Part shown: one piece after another, positions 1-9,838 of the stretch
Layout: each line of letters opens with the position of its first letter
How positions within the stretch are numbered: the stretch's first letter is position 1
DNA from: Candidatus Woesebacteria bacterium
Lineage (GTDB): Bacteria; Patescibacteriota; Microgenomatia; UBA8517
Assembly: GCA_016926185.1 (NCBI GenBank)
Contig: JAFGPD010000038.1
Coordinates: forward strand, 1-39,465
Length of the DNA: 39,465 nt
Direction: 5' to 3'
The notes under the pieces: generated by a model
Databases searched by the model: none
The model's input: the letters and a program-made list of their open reading frames with translations, nothing else
What the model was told of the DNA's origin: nothing
Program-made: the position numbers and the translations under genes

Positions 1-1521
1 CTGATTATCATTTTCCTGAGTTAACTCTAAATCACTGCTTGACAACGTTACACTTCCACCAGAGACACTTTCTTCTGCATCATCTGAACTTGAACAAACT
101 CTTCTTAAAACAGTATTTGGTGATAATGGAGGTGTGGGTGAAGGTATTGGTGTAGAAGTAGGAGATGGGCGAGGTGTTGGTGTATTGTAGGGGGTAGGAG
201 TAGATCCTCCTGTACCGTTATATTCATGACCGCCGTAGTCAGGCAAACTATCACGCAAGTTATAAAAATAATCATTGTAAATTCCTGACACATGATTGTT
301 ATGATCAATTGCAGGCGAGTTTGAAAGTAATCTGAACCAGTCAGCAGTTAACGCACCTGCTGAAGTTGGTCCAATCTTTGCCAGCAGCGGGTCTCCAATC
401 ACATCTCCCTCACCTCGGGCATTTGAATTGCTCGGTGCCACTGACCAGAGATTGTGGTGGAAATGAAGATCTGGATCACTTACTCCAATTGATGCAATTC
501 GAGAACTGCTTGTATTTACAAAAATATTATTAACAACATAAGTGTTTACAATATCTTTACTACTACCGCTTAAATAAAATGTTTCGTCGCTGCTATCGTT
601 AACAAAGGTATTGTGGGCGATGGTCGCATTTGTAAGGCCGATCCAGCACGATCCGCCCTGAATATTTAGTGAACCGTTTCCACCCATTGAAAAATTATTA
701 TAAATCCTTAAACCATCAGAGGCTTCTCTTTCGGTGCTATATGATTCGTCACAAACACTAATAGAAGCATGTCCTGTGCCTGCTTCTGATTGATATGCCA
801 AGTTATTTCGTACAATTGCTCCGGGACAATTATCTATATAAATATTTACTCTGTTGTTGTACGAGATATTATTTTCAATTATAGTTCTGCGGCCTTTGAA
901 ACATGATATTGCTTCACCATCGTTCTCATAGACAAGACTGTTTCTTATGATATTGTCTTCACCCTGAGCAGTTACACTGTACGTTCCGCTTGTTCTTCCA
1001 TCTGTTCTCATCGAGTTCAGGTAGACTTCGTTGTTTTCCAATAAATTCCTGTCACCGGTGATCAATATTCCGCTTTTCCAGCTATGATGAACTTTGATGT
1101 TTTCAATTAAGTTATCATTTCCGGTTACTCCTAAAGCTCTTTGAGGAGCGCTCTCAACAGGTGTATTTTCAATCTCAAAATTACGGAATCTGATATTACT
1201 GCCGCTGATCGTGACAAGGTATTCTCCGCCGGTCATGCTACCCGCATAGATACGGGGACGCGATCCCTCGATTCCGGCGACTGTAATATTCGAGCTGGAT
1301 ATAGAAAATTGCTCGTTATAATTACCTGCGCGAACGTATACAGTGTCTCCTGAGGATACAGCATTCACTGCTGACTGGATTGTTGAATAATTATCAGGAA
1401 CATAAAAGGTAGCTGCATTTGAATATTTTGTGAATGCAATGAAAAGTAGGGTAGTGAATAAGAAAAATAATTTCTGTTTTCGTTTGAAGTTCATCAAACT
1501 AAGAATACATTTTCTGGACAT
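1..1521 (-). CDS. Secreted right-handed beta-helix protein (3' end beyond window)
   Basis: Open for 507 codons from the ATG at 1521 and runs off the left edge, so the C-terminus is missing. It begins with MSRKCILSLMNFKRK and a hydrophobic signal segment ending near SNAATFYV. This is followed by a run of asparagine-rich beta-helix coils (patterns such as IIENNISYNN, IVRNNLAYQS and IYNNFSMGG). The C-terminal end of the helix has the usual SPAIDHNN...YGGHEYNG motif. A Thr/Pro linker follows (PTPYNTPTPRPSPTSTP), and then the start of a VCSSSDDAEE segment like that of the gene at 3277-4776. The helix fold is typical of polysaccharide-binding or -cleaving proteins, but I see no specific catalytic motif. 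Its first 15 residues match those of the next gene upstream, so the two are probably duplicates. Whether it also ends in a dockerin cannot be seen. Confidence 0.85.
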   Translation of the reverse strand, partial: MSRKCILSLMNFKRKQKLFFLFTTLLFIAFTKYSNAATFYVPDNYSTIQSAVNAVSSGDTVYVRAGNYNEQFSISSSNITVAGIEGSRPRIYAGSMTGGEYLVTISGSNIRFRNFEIENTPVESAPQRALGVTGNDNLIENIKVHHSWKSGILITGDRNLLENNEVYLNSMRTDGRTSGTYSVTAQGEDNIIRNSLVYENDGEAISCFKGRRTIIENNISYNNRVNIYIDNCPGAIVRNNLAYQSEAGTGHASISVCDESYSTEREASDGLRIYNNFSMGGNGSLNIQGGSCWIGLTNATIAHNTFVNDSSDETFYLSGSSKDIVNTYVVNNIFVNTSSSRIASIGVSDPDLHFHHNLWSVAPSNSNARGEGDVIGDPLLAKIGPTSAGALTADWFRLLSNSPAIDHNNHVSGIYNDYFYNLRDSLPDYGGHEYNGTGGSTPTPYNTPTPRPSPTSTPIPSPTPPLSPNTVLRRVCSSSDDAEESVSGGSVTLSSSDLELTQENDNQ

Positions 1522-1560
1522 CTGAATCAATGTAATGAAGGTTTAGATAGGAGTGAAGTA
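1477..1560. repeat. Direct repeat, copy 1 (gene-junction duplication)
   Basis: An 84-bp segment spans the start of one beta-helix gene and the stop of the next. It matches 3211-3294 with a single mismatch (a for c in the GAT(A/C)GGAG stretch). Beyond it the similarity continues at lower identity through the dockerin-coding DNA. Its presence at two successive junctions shows that the beta-helix genes arose, or are homogenised, by duplication including the junction. Confidence 0.9.
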
Positions 1561-3255
1561 GTAAGCCCAACTGGCATAATCGGTCAGATCAACATAATTA
1601 TCACAGTTAAAGTCTCCTACAGTTGGGCCTCCATAATTTCTTACAAATGGAGCAAAGTAATTAGCCCATACAGCATAGTCATATAGCGCTGCTCTTCCGT
1701 CACCATTGGCATCACCGTTTGATCGAGTGCATTGAGGAGGCGTAGTTGTCGGAGTGTTTGTAACTGTTGGCTTTGGAGTATTTGTTGGCAAGGGTGTTGT
1801 TGATGGTTGTGTACCGCTATATTCATGAGCTCCAATATCAGGGTTGGTATCACGGATGCTTCGAAAATAATCATCAAATACCTCGGGTAAGGGTATTCCA
1901 CGGTCTATAGCTGGAGAACTGCTCGTCAGCTTAAACCATTCTGCTGCTAACTCTCCACCCGTTATTGATCCTGTTCTGCTTATGTGTGGATCTCCGATTA
2001 TATCGTCATTAGGATTTTCACTTCTTACATCTGACGGTGGTGCTACCGTCCATAAATTATGCGAGAAAGTTATTCCTGGATCTCCCACACCACTTCCTGT
2101 TATTGGATGATTGCTTACAATTATATTGTTGGCAATTAGTGAATCCGAGTGTGCGCCTGCATAAATAATAAAGGCATATGACAGAGGATCGATTATAGTA
2201 TTATTGGCAAATGTCAGATCATTCAGTCCGCTTTCTGCCTCACTTGTCTGGTTATAAAAATAAAAGCCTGTATTTCCTCTCCAGAACAAATTATTGATCA
2301 CCTTTGCGTTTTTTGCTTTGAGGTTTGTAGAATCTACCACCTCATCTGTATAGTTAAAGCTATCACCAAAACGTCTTGAGCCTCCAACTTCCTTTTGATA
2401 ATAAAAAATACTATCCGGTGTGTTATAACTTATGTTTCTTTGATAAGTAGCGTTGTAGCAGTTACCCATATAGTAATGGCTATGTGATACGTTCCAAACA
2501 ATATTATCTTCAAATAATATTTCTCCTTCTCCGTCTTGATTCGCCTCATACGCGTTTATTCCAATTCCCCAATGTTCATGTACAACGTTTCTTCTTACTA
2601 TTACGTCTTTCACTCCGCCTCTGCTGATAGAGATAGCGCTGCTCCAGCAGCAAGTGCCCACCAATCTTTCCGACACGCGGGAACTGTAATAAACCTCGTT
2701 GTTTTGTATGATCACACCTGAACCTGATATCATTCTGATACCAGATCTCCAGTTATACTGAGATTTGTTATCACGTAAAGTTATATGATCTCCAGTAGTG
2801 GCAATACCATCACCACTGCTATTGGATACGATAAAACCATCGAATACTATCCAGTTACCACTGATTGTTACCAATGAACTCCATTCACTTGACGGAATAC
2901 TACCTCTTGTTGGCTGGTGGGGATTGTCGAAGTCTGGATCGGGGAGATCTCCTCTAATATTCACTTCTTCACCCGGATAAGCTTTGATAATGATAGGATT
3001 ACTGCTTGTACCAGAATTACTGATACTAACTTCTTCTGTATATGAACCTTTTCTAATATAGAGACTATCTCCTGCATAAGCAGTATCAACACCAGCTTGG
3101 ATTGTTGTAAAGTCTCCACTACCATCCTGGGCAACGGTGTAAGTGGCTGCAGATGCTGACCTAGTATATATAAGCATAAAAAGTATTGACAATGAAGAAA
3201 AAATGAATATTTTTCGTTTGAAGTTCATCAAACTAAGAATACATTTTCTGGACAT
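1543..3255 (-). CDS. Secreted right-handed beta-helix protein with C-terminal dockerin-like module
   Basis: 570 residues from ATG 3255; a TTG nine bases upstream is less likely. Order: signal peptide (to about residue 38, ending SASAATYTV), then parallel beta-helix coils to about residue 460 (IIVSNHPITG, LTFANNTIID). The helix closes with SPAIDRGIPLPEVFDDY...DIGAHEYSG. A short Thr/Pro linker leads into a type-I dockerin-like pair of calcium loops, [13 protein letters not shown] and [13 protein letters not shown], ending in YFTPI. The helix architecture suggests carbohydrate binding or lysis at the cell surface, but the substrate is unknown. It lies 21 bp downstream of the next gene's reading frame in the same orientation and is probably co-transcribed with it. 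Its 5' end and the preceding stop are copied almost exactly at the junction with the first gene. Confidence 0.88.
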   Translation of the reverse strand: MSRKCILSLMNFKRKIFIFSSLSILFMLIYTRSASAATYTVAQDGSGDFTTIQAGVDTAYAGDSLYIRKGSYTEEVSISNSGTSSNPIIIKAYPGEEVNIRGDLPDPDFDNPHQPTRGSIPSSEWSSLVTISGNWIVFDGFIVSNSSGDGIATTGDHITLRDNKSQYNWRSGIRMISGSGVIIQNNEVYYSSRVSERLVGTCCWSSAISISRGGVKDVIVRRNVVHEHWGIGINAYEANQDGEGEILFEDNIVWNVSHSHYYMGNCYNATYQRNISYNTPDSIFYYQKEVGGSRRFGDSFNYTDEVVDSTNLKAKNAKVINNLFWRGNTGFYFYNQTSEAESGLNDLTFANNTIIDPLSYAFIIYAGAHSDSLIANNIIVSNHPITGSGVGDPGITFSHNLWTVAPPSDVRSENPNDDIIGDPHISRTGSITGGELAAEWFKLTSSSPAIDRGIPLPEVFDDYFRSIRDTNPDIGAHEYSGTQPSTTPLPTNTPKPTVTNTPTTTPPQCTRSNGDANGDGRAALYDYAVWANYFAPFVRNYGGPTVGDFNCDNYVDLTDYASWAYYFTPI

Positions 3256-3294
3256 CTGAATCAATGTAATGAAGGTTTAGATCGGAGTGAAGTA
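3211..3294. repeat. Direct repeat, copy 2 (gene-junction duplication)
   Basis: Second copy of the junction repeat at 1477-1560, offset by 1734 bp. It covers the 5' end of the gene starting at 3255 and the 3' end of the gene ending at 3277, with the same 21-bp intergenic spacing. Confidence 0.9.
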
Positions 3295-4776
3295 ATTAGC
3301 CCATATTGCATAATCGGTCAGATCAACATAATTATCACAGTTAAAATCACCAACAGATACACCTCCATAATTTCTTACAAATGGAGCAAAATAGTTAGCC
3401 CATACCGCATAGTCATAAAGTGCTGCTCTTCCATCACCATTGGCATCACCGTTTGATCGAACACAGCCAGGAGTAGGAGTGGCTGAAATGCAGGCACCAT
3501 CATTACAACCATGTTCACAATCATAGACTAGTGTTCCTGGCACATAACTACCGCTTCCTTCAGGGCTTTCATAACACCACTTTTCATTAACTTGAGTGTT
3601 TGAACCATTACATTCATCATATAAAACGCTTTGTGTTCCAACTTCATTGGTATAAGTGACATTTCCTTTTATGAATATATCGTTTGGTGCTTCTTCCGCG
3701 TCAGAATCAACACAATTTAAAGGTTGCGGAGGGGTATTGGTCGGGCGTGGTGTTGGTGTCAGGGTTGGTCGCTGAAATTCGGTACCGCATGCATTTTGCA
3801 CGCCCAAAAGTGTAATTGTACGTGTACCGTTACTTACACCTCCATTGGCAAGATCTTCTAAAAGCACCTGGAAATTGGGAGAGCCCGAACTCCAAGACCA
3901 TGGGTTTAGCACATCTATCTTGCCCCAACCGCAAAGCTGAACATAATTATCCCAGAAGAGATAATTAGTAGATACATCCTCGCAACCGGGATATACAAAG
4001 ACCATAAGCTCATCTGTAAGATCTGACATGTATGTTTCCATGCATGAAATGAAAGAACTTGCCTGACCGCTTACGAGAAAACCTGATGCTCCCATCACCA
4101 TTTTACTGCCCAAAGGCGAAAGACCTTCTCGTGATCTCAGCAGATCAATTCTGTCTTTTACAAGCTTCATGTAGGAAAGAGAAGTAGTGCTGCCGATAGG
4201 TAAATTCGAAGGCAGACCGCCGTTTGATCTAATTACCTGATGCAGCATGTCGGCAAATCCCGGCTGGCTGTCTGTGCCAATAGGCAGTGAGTCAATATCG
4301 TTGCGTATCTCATGATAACCTCGACCGCAATTTTCCATGGTGTAACGATAACCACTGCAGCATCCGCAATTTTGCACTTCATCATAGAACCGAAGTGCAA
4401 GCAATGTACCGTCATTTACATAAGGCTGCAGCTGTGACCTTAGCGAGCTAGTCAGGATACCGTTAAAGTAGTTCACAGCTGACTGGTATTGGTAGAGGTT
4501 ATTTAACATATGATTGCATTCAGCTACACTGCCGACAGTGATGATGACGCTTTTCCCTGCTGCTCTAGCAGATTGCAATTCAGAAAGTATTTCGTTAGCA
4601 TTCCTCAGTGAACCGCTGGTATAAGCTTCCATGCTATATTGTGTCATTGCGGATATTGGCACATACATACCACCCCATTGAGTTTCGGTGCTTTGGGCAA
4701 AAACAGGCTTTACAAAGGTGGTGAAGAAAACGCCGATAAAAATGAAAATAATTAATACTTTAGGTCTTGAAGTCAT
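3277..4776 (-). CDS. Secreted protein of unknown fold with Cys-rich segment and dockerin-like module
   Basis: 499 residues. A signal peptide ends at VFAQS. Residues about 30-340 form a globular region I do not recognise. It has motifs such as WGGMYVPISAMTQYS and LLALRFYDEVQNCGCC and could be a TIM-barrel-like hydrolase, but no catalytic pair is assignable. Next come a [13 protein letters not shown] linker and a cysteine-rich domain (CVDSDAEEAPNDIFIKG ... CNDGAC), a type often seen in exported archaeal and CPR proteins. A second short linker and the dockerin-like module ([13 protein letters not shown] / [13 protein letters not shown], ending YFTPI) follow. The gene belongs to a four-gene minus-strand run of exported proteins. 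The partial gene at 1-1521 carries the start of the same Cys-rich domain after its linker. Confidence 0.85.
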   Translation of the reverse strand: MTSRPKVLIIFIFIGVFFTTFVKPVFAQSTETQWGGMYVPISAMTQYSMEAYTSGSLRNANEILSELQSARAAGKSVIITVGSVAECNHMLNNLYQYQSAVNYFNGILTSSLRSQLQPYVNDGTLLALRFYDEVQNCGCCSGYRYTMENCGRGYHEIRNDIDSLPIGTDSQPGFADMLHQVIRSNGGLPSNLPIGSTTSLSYMKLVKDRIDLLRSREGLSPLGSKMVMGASGFLVSGQASSFISCMETYMSDLTDELMVFVYPGCEDVSTNYLFWDNYVQLCGWGKIDVLNPWSWSSGSPNFQVLLEDLANGGVSNGTRTITLLGVQNACGTEFQRPTLTPTPRPTNTPPQPLNCVDSDAEEAPNDIFIKGNVTYTNEVGTQSVLYDECNGSNTQVNEKWCYESPEGSGSYVPGTLVYDCEHGCNDGACISATPTPGCVRSNGDANGDGRAALYDYAVWANYFAPFVRNYGGVSVGDFNCDNYVDLTDYAIWANYFTPI

Positions 4777-4820
4777 TACATACAGGATATATTAATTTAG
4801 AGGGTGAAATCAATTATATT

Positions 4821-7800
4821 TTAAATTGGAGTGAAGTAGTAAGCCCAACTGGCATAATCTGATATATCCACATAATTATCACAGTTAAAATCTCCTACAG
4901 ATGGACCTCCATAATTTCTTACAAATGGAGCAAAGTAGTTTGCCCATACCGCATAGTCATATAGCGCTGCTCTTCCGTCACCATTGGCATCACCGTTTGA
5001 TTTAACACAAGCGGTTCCGTGTGTAGAAGTTGGTACGGGGGTATTAGTTGGTCCGGAAGGCGGTGTCTCGGTGGGATTTGGTGTATTTGTGGGTCTGGGA
5101 GTAGAGGTAGGTCTTGGTGTGGAAGTCGCTGTTGGAAGAGGTGTGTTGGTGGGTGTGGGTTTAGGAGTGTTAGTAGGACGGGGAGTGTTCGTTGCAGTAG
5201 GTGTTGGTGTTGAAGTGGGAGTATTGGTTGGTCTGGGTGTGTTGGTGGGAGTAGGTGTGGATGTGTTTGTCGGGGTTGGGGTCGCGGGAGGTGTTGGCGT
5301 ATTAGTGGGAAGAGGCGTATTTGTCGGAGAAGGTGTATTTGTTGCAGTAGGTCTTGGTGTTGATGTGGAAGTTGGTATTGGCTCACCGGGGGGTATGACC
5401 GGATGATAGTAATTTGCCAGATTATAATAACCTGCAAGATAGTTATTGAGAATGACTGCGTTTGTGCGGAATTCCGATAACGAACGATCGTTAAATGACC
5501 AGAAAAGTCCGCATTCATAGAGATCGTGAGCATCAATTGGTTCGCTGACTTTTGGTGTAAAAAGCTGGTCGGCGAGATCTAGAAGCTCATAGCCTTTTAT
5601 CTGATCTTGATACGAAACAACATGGGCAAGAGGAGATATAAGAGTGCTTATAAGTTCAACAGCTGTTTCACCATCTTCTAAAACGACCAGACCTCCATCC
5701 GTTTTGAAATAAAGCGGTTTGGGACAATTATCACGGTTTTCGTCTGTACAGCAGGGAAGGACTTGGTCAGAACCCCGATAAGCAATTATTGTATCTTCAT
5801 TGAATCCTCCCGTTTGGAGATCTATATAAGAGTGATTATCTTTGCTGAAACTTGCATAGAACGAGTAATAATAATTCATGGCATTATCAAGATACTGCTG
5901 AGGAGGGAGTTCGCCGCTGAGTATCGCCATCTCACCGGATAAATGCTGCGACATGTATGTCAATCCGGTTTGGGCTTTGAGTGGTTGTGGATCGTACATA
6001 TACCATTCATGTTTTCCGCCCTGGCAGATATTCAGAGGGTTGAGAGCATTATTATTTACTGTACCTTCCGGACAATAACTAAATAGACTACCACGGACTA
6101 GTTCTCCGTAAAGATTTATGTCATGATAGTTATCATCTGGTTCGTTGTTACGATCGAATGAAAATACATATCCATTGGCGTTTATACCAAAATCTTCGAT
6201 TTGCTTGTACAAGTCACCGCCGCTTTCTGCTAGCCGAGCGTTCAGTGCCATTCCGCTCATTTGCCATCCAAAGAAGTGGGGACTCATATTTTGTTCCGGC
6301 AGATTTTTCCCCATAGTCCTTCTTCCCGCAAGATCATACCAACCTATTCCAGAGTCGGGATCAAATGTTGTGTTGGGAAAATCATAATAGACACGGTTGT
6401 CGATATCAGGATCAAATATTTGTATCCAATATTCTGGGCTATTCCAATATCTTTTGTTTAAATTGTTTGGATATGATCCGTTATCTAAGATCATCCATTC
6501 AGAGGCTACTTTAGTGGCAACCGCCGAGCTGACCCTGCGGATACGTTCCCAGAGGTTGATAGTCCGGCAATTCTTTCCTTGATCATATGGAATTTCCAAA
6601 GAAGTGCAGTAGGTCTGGGGAAGAATTCCTGCCGAGTGCATTATTCCCCAAATCCTGTATATACCGCTGCTATCCGGTAAATATCTCGCTGTTACTCCAG
6701 TGTCACGAAGTTTGAACGCATCAGGAGGAAATTTTTCAGGATCAAAGGGTGCTTGCGGATAAGCTTCATAAGGAAAACCTGATAGAGGTTTTTCATATTC
6801 CGGTCCGGTGGTCAGCATATCTATCTCGTTTACCGAAAGATATGTATGAGTGATCGCATTTTCAAGATCAGATTGTTTTCGTCCTTCGGTAAGATATTTA
6901 AATAAGTGATATCTGGCAAAGAGGGTGTTTCCGGCTGCCATACATTTCCTCCACTTAGCCCAGCTATCAAGCCATATGGCATAATCTATTTCCGGAGGGT
7001 ATTTCTCTTTTTCGGTATCCGGGATGTCAGGAGGGGTATAGGGAGGGGGATTTTGACAAAACAGTCGCGCTTTCCATGTTGCTCTTATATCGGCCGGAGC
7101 ATCTGCATATTTTGCATCAAGACTTGCCGCTGAGTCTTTAAACTCATCATCTATTTTCCCATCACCGTCTAAATCTTTTCCGTCGCCATCAACATCTTCA
7201 GCAAGCTGATCGTAAAAGGGATAAAAGTTCTCTTGTGTTTGGATCACTTGCTGGAATTTATTTTTGATGGTCTCGAATTTGTGCTGCAGATTGAACCAGA
7301 CTTCCCAGTCAAACGATGGTCCGACCCAAGTCCCTTTTCTATGCCAGACCTCTCTACCATCCGGACTTATGAATCTTTGCCAGCTGGTATTATCAGGATA
7401 AACGACCTGATTGAATATTGAGATCTCGGTGTAACCGGTTTGTTCATCAATGATAAGGTCCGTTATCAAACGGTCTTCCCAGTTACCCCAATCAAAAAAT
7501 CCGGAATCAGGATTCCAGGTACCTAATCGCTGCCAAACATGCTTACGGTCTGTCGTTATTATCCTTTGCCAGCTTGTGTTGTTGGGAAAAATGACTTGGT
7601 GAAAATGTCTGATATTGGTGTTCCCGGGGATCAGCGGTTTTTCGTTCAGGTCACGAACGGACCAGGTTTCCCAGTCAAAAAAACCAATTGAGGGATTCCA
7701 TGTTCCTTTTCTCTGCCAAAGATAACGCCCATCCTGTGATAATATCCGTTGCCAGCTGATATTGTCGGGGAAAACGACCTGATTGAACATTGAGATCTGA

Positions 7801-8168
7801 GTGAGCCCTGTTTCCTCATCAATATTTGTGTCTGTCACTTGTTTTCTTTCCCAATTACTGTCCCAGTCAAAACTGTTAGTATCAGAGTTCCATACTCCTT
7901 TTCGCTGCCACAAGCGTTTTCCGTCTGAGGCAAGCGCTCTCTGCCAAGCATCGTTGTTGGGAAATACTGTTTCATTAAAATCTAATAGATCATTAAGCTC
8001 AGCAGCCTCGTACATCGGTCTTGGCTGAGGATCAAAGGGAACTTCTAATGCTGCTTTTTCCCGCAGCTCCTGTCTTTGCTGAACAAGATATATTCCGGAT
8101 GCAAGTCCTATTACAAGAAGAAGCAGTCCTACGATCGAAGAAAACTTGATACTTCGAAAGACACGCAT
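4821..8168 (-). CDS. Giant membrane-anchored Trp-repeat protein with Thr/Pro stalk and dockerin-like module
   Basis: 1115 residues, first gene of the exported-protein run. A single N-terminal transmembrane or signal segment (about residues 10-28) has no lipobox. Four repeats of roughly 45-60 residues follow, starting near 64, 128, 189 and 252. Each has the pattern F-N-x-V-x-(F/Y)-P-(D/N)-N-x-(S/A)-W-Q-R, then W-(Q/H)-R-x-G-x-W and F-D-W. A large central region (about 300-930) is rich in Trp and Tyr and looks like an extracellular helical or enzyme-like domain, but I cannot assign it to a family. About 100 residues of TPTNTP-type stalk lead to the C-terminal dockerin-like module. The repeat region resembles a surface-binding array. 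Function is unknown; a surface glycan hydrolase or adhesin is possible. Confidence 0.85.
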   Translation of the reverse strand: MRVFRSIKFSSIVGLLLLVIGLASGIYLVQQRQELREKAALEVPFDPQPRPMYEAAELNDLLDFNETVFPNNDAWQRALASDGKRLWQRKGVWNSDTNSFDWDSNWERKQVTDTNIDEETGLTQISMFNQVVFPDNISWQRILSQDGRYLWQRKGTWNPSIGFFDWETWSVRDLNEKPLIPGNTNIRHFHQVIFPNNTSWQRIITTDRKHVWQRLGTWNPDSGFFDWGNWEDRLITDLIIDEQTGYTEISIFNQVVYPDNTSWQRFISPDGREVWHRKGTWVGPSFDWEVWFNLQHKFETIKNKFQQVIQTQENFYPFYDQLAEDVDGDGKDLDGDGKIDDEFKDSAASLDAKYADAPADIRATWKARLFCQNPPPYTPPDIPDTEKEKYPPEIDYAIWLDSWAKWRKCMAAGNTLFARYHLFKYLTEGRKQSDLENAITHTYLSVNEIDMLTTGPEYEKPLSGFPYEAYPQAPFDPEKFPPDAFKLRDTGVTARYLPDSSGIYRIWGIMHSAGILPQTYCTSLEIPYDQGKNCRTINLWERIRRVSSAVATKVASEWMILDNGSYPNNLNKRYWNSPEYWIQIFDPDIDNRVYYDFPNTTFDPDSGIGWYDLAGRRTMGKNLPEQNMSPHFFGWQMSGMALNARLAESGGDLYKQIEDFGINANGYVFSFDRNNEPDDNYHDINLYGELVRGSLFSYCPEGTVNNNALNPLNICQGGKHEWYMYDPQPLKAQTGLTYMSQHLSGEMAILSGELPPQQYLDNAMNYYYSFYASFSKDNHSYIDLQTGGFNEDTIIAYRGSDQVLPCCTDENRDNCPKPLYFKTDGGLVVLEDGETAVELISTLISPLAHVVSYQDQIKGYELLDLADQLFTPKVSEPIDAHDLYECGLFWSFNDRSLSEFRTNAVILNNYLAGYYNLANYYHPVIPPGEPIPTSTSTPRPTATNTPSPTNTPLPTNTPTPPATPTPTNTSTPTPTNTPRPTNTPTSTPTPTATNTPRPTNTPKPTPTNTPLPTATSTPRPTSTPRPTNTPNPTETPPSGPTNTPVPTSTHGTACVKSNGDANGDGRAALYDYAVWANYFAPFVRNYGGPSVGDFNCDNYVDISDYASWAYYFTPI

Positions 8169-8281
8169 AATTTAATGTATCACACAATTATCAATCCCGT
8201 ACATATATGAAATCCATATGGAAATTATTATTTTTAAAAAGAAGTGAGAATAAATAGAAAAAGAATCGGAGGTTAAATAAT

Positions 8282-9130
8282 TTAGTTAACTTTTAGCTTT
8301 ATTCCTGGTCCCATTGTGGAAGTTACAACGGCTTTTTCGATCTGGCGTGCTGTGATCGCATCAATTACAGCTGCAATATTTTCTTCAAGCTCATTATCTT
8401 TTTGACTTACTTTTCCAACGACAGTATGCATTACCGGAGCTTTCTTTTCTGTTTTTAAGGTCAGCTCGTCGGCCGAGAATTTCTTTGCATCCGAAGGGGA
8501 CTTTATCAGTGTACCGCTTTTTGGATTGGGCATGAGTCCTTTTGGTCCGAGATCCTTTGCAAAAGGTACCAGTTTTGGCATCATGTCGGGTGTTGCCAGC
8601 AGAATGTCAAAATCAATTTTGCCCTGCTTTAGTTTCTTTACCGTATTGTCATCTGCCACTTCCACCTTCTTTGTTTTTCCAGTCGGATGGGGGAGAGTCA
8701 CTTTTGCAGATAGACCTTCCTTTTTGACAACTACGTGCATTTCAACTGTGCCGTCGAATTTGGTGTATGAGGTTTCTTTGACAAGTTTGACTGCCTTGTC
8801 CAAAGGATAAAATTTTTCTCTGTCGATTTTGGAAAGTGATGTTTTGTATTTTTTACCCCGAATTCTTGGTTCGGATGTTCTTTTATCTGATCTTTCAGAA
8901 GTTTCTTTATCAATTTTTGGTTCATCAATAGGCAGTTCTCCCCCTACTACCTTGATCCTTTCACCGCCCTTTAGCCCCACACCTGAAACTGACCCTTTGC
9001 CTTTTTTGCTAAGTTTTGCTTCTTCGGCTTTTTTGGCCTCTTGTGCTTTTTTCTTTGCCTCATAAGCAGCTTTACCTGACAGATCTTCATCAGGTACTCC
9101 GCTAATGACTGCTGTTTTTGTTTTTCCCAT
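8282..9130 (-). CDS. rplA: 50S ribosomal protein L1 with long basic N-terminal extension
   Basis: 282 residues from ATG 9130; an upstream TTG would add two. The C-terminal ~190 residues are L1: KYKTSLSKIDREKFYPLDKAV, the domain with LPHPTGKTKKVEV, and the hallmark DLGPKGLMPNPKSGTLI, ending STMGPGIKLKVN. The first ~90 residues are a Lys/Ala/Glu-rich extension (AKKKAQEAKKAEEAK) that ordinary L1, about 230 residues, lacks. L1 binds 23S rRNA at the L1 stalk and in many bacteria represses its own operon. It lies downstream of rplK, as usual, but after a 142-bp spacer with repeats. No Shine-Dalgarno is visible before the start. Confidence 0.95.
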   Translation of the reverse strand: MGKTKTAVISGVPDEDLSGKAAYEAKKKAQEAKKAEEAKLSKKGKGSVSGVGLKGGERIKVVGGELPIDEPKIDKETSERSDKRTSEPRIRGKKYKTSLSKIDREKFYPLDKAVKLVKETSYTKFDGTVEMHVVVKKEGLSAKVTLPHPTGKTKKVEVADDNTVKKLKQGKIDFDILLATPDMMPKLVPFAKDLGPKGLMPNPKSGTLIKSPSDAKKFSADELTLKTEKKAPVMHTVVGKVSQKDNELEENIAAVIDAITARQIEKAVVTSTMGPGIKLKVN

Positions 9131-9221
9131 ATGCAAATGATTAAAATGCTAATATACTAATTAATTCGAATGCTACGAATTACTACTAATTTGTTAGCGT
9201 GAATAGCTATTAAGTTTAATT

Positions 9222-9270
9222 ATTAGTATCTATTTGTAACATTAGTATTCATTTGTTGATTAGTATTATC
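9222..9270. repeat. Imperfect short tandem repeat in rplK-rplA spacer
   Basis: Three imperfect units beginning ATTAGTAT, at 9222, 9241 and 9259. The first two are 19 and 18 bp and share ATTTGT in their second half. The unit is unlike coding sequence and lies between rplK and rplA. It may be drifted spacer DNA or part of the mRNA leader of rplA. Confidence 0.6.
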
Positions 9271-9272
9271 AC

Positions 9273-9698
9273 TTATTCTTCGTAGTCAACACCCATTGAC
9301 CTTGCTGAGCCTTGAACTATCTTCACTGCTGATTCCAGATTGTCCGTATTAAGATCGGCCATTTTGTCTGTTGCTATTTGCTCTATTTGCTGTTTTGACA
9401 ATTTCCCGGCTTTTTTTCTAGGTGTCTCACCGCTGCCTTTATCGATCTTCAGGACCTTTTTTATCATGTCTGTGACCGGTGCTAATTTTGTTTCAAAAGT
9501 AAAAGATCTGTCCTCATATATGGTGATAACAGCAGGGATGACTTCACCCTTTTTATCCTTTGTTGCGTTATTGTATTGATTGACAAAATCCATAATTGCA
9601 ACACCGTGTTGACCCAATGCCGGGCCCAACGGGGGAGCAGGGGATGCCTCTCCGCCTTTAAGGTTGACCTTTATCTTTGTTAGAACTGCTTTTGGCAT
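9273..9698 (-). CDS. rplK: 50S ribosomal protein L11
   Basis: 141 residues, the normal family length. The N-terminal domain has the GGEASPAPPLGPALGQHG motif used in 23S rRNA and thiostrepton-region binding. The C-terminal domain carries KKAGKLSKQQIEQIATDKMADLN and ends in GSARSMGV. L11 forms the GTPase-associated centre with L10/L12. In this genome it follows secE and nusG in the same orientation, as in most bacteria, but three small genes intervene. Confidence 0.98.
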   Translation of the reverse strand: MPKAVLTKIKVNLKGGEASPAPPLGPALGQHGVAIMDFVNQYNNATKDKKGEVIPAVITIYEDRSFTFETKLAPVTDMIKKVLKIDKGSGETPRKKAGKLSKQQIEQIATDKMADLNTDNLESAVKIVQGSARSMGVDYEE

Positions 9699-9838
9699 AA
9701 TATTAGTCTATTATCTGAAAAGTTTTTTCTAGTCTGGCCAAAGAAGTATATCGAAGGCGTATTTTCGACAAACTTGCTTTAAGCCGTCTACCTCGCTGAA
9801 TATGAAATTTTAGCGAAGTGTAGTGATTTTAACTGAAA

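Noticed and set aside
4984-5406. Long plus-strand open frame of valine/glycine repeats
   Set aside because: It is the antisense shadow of the TPTNTP-type stalk coded on the minus strand.
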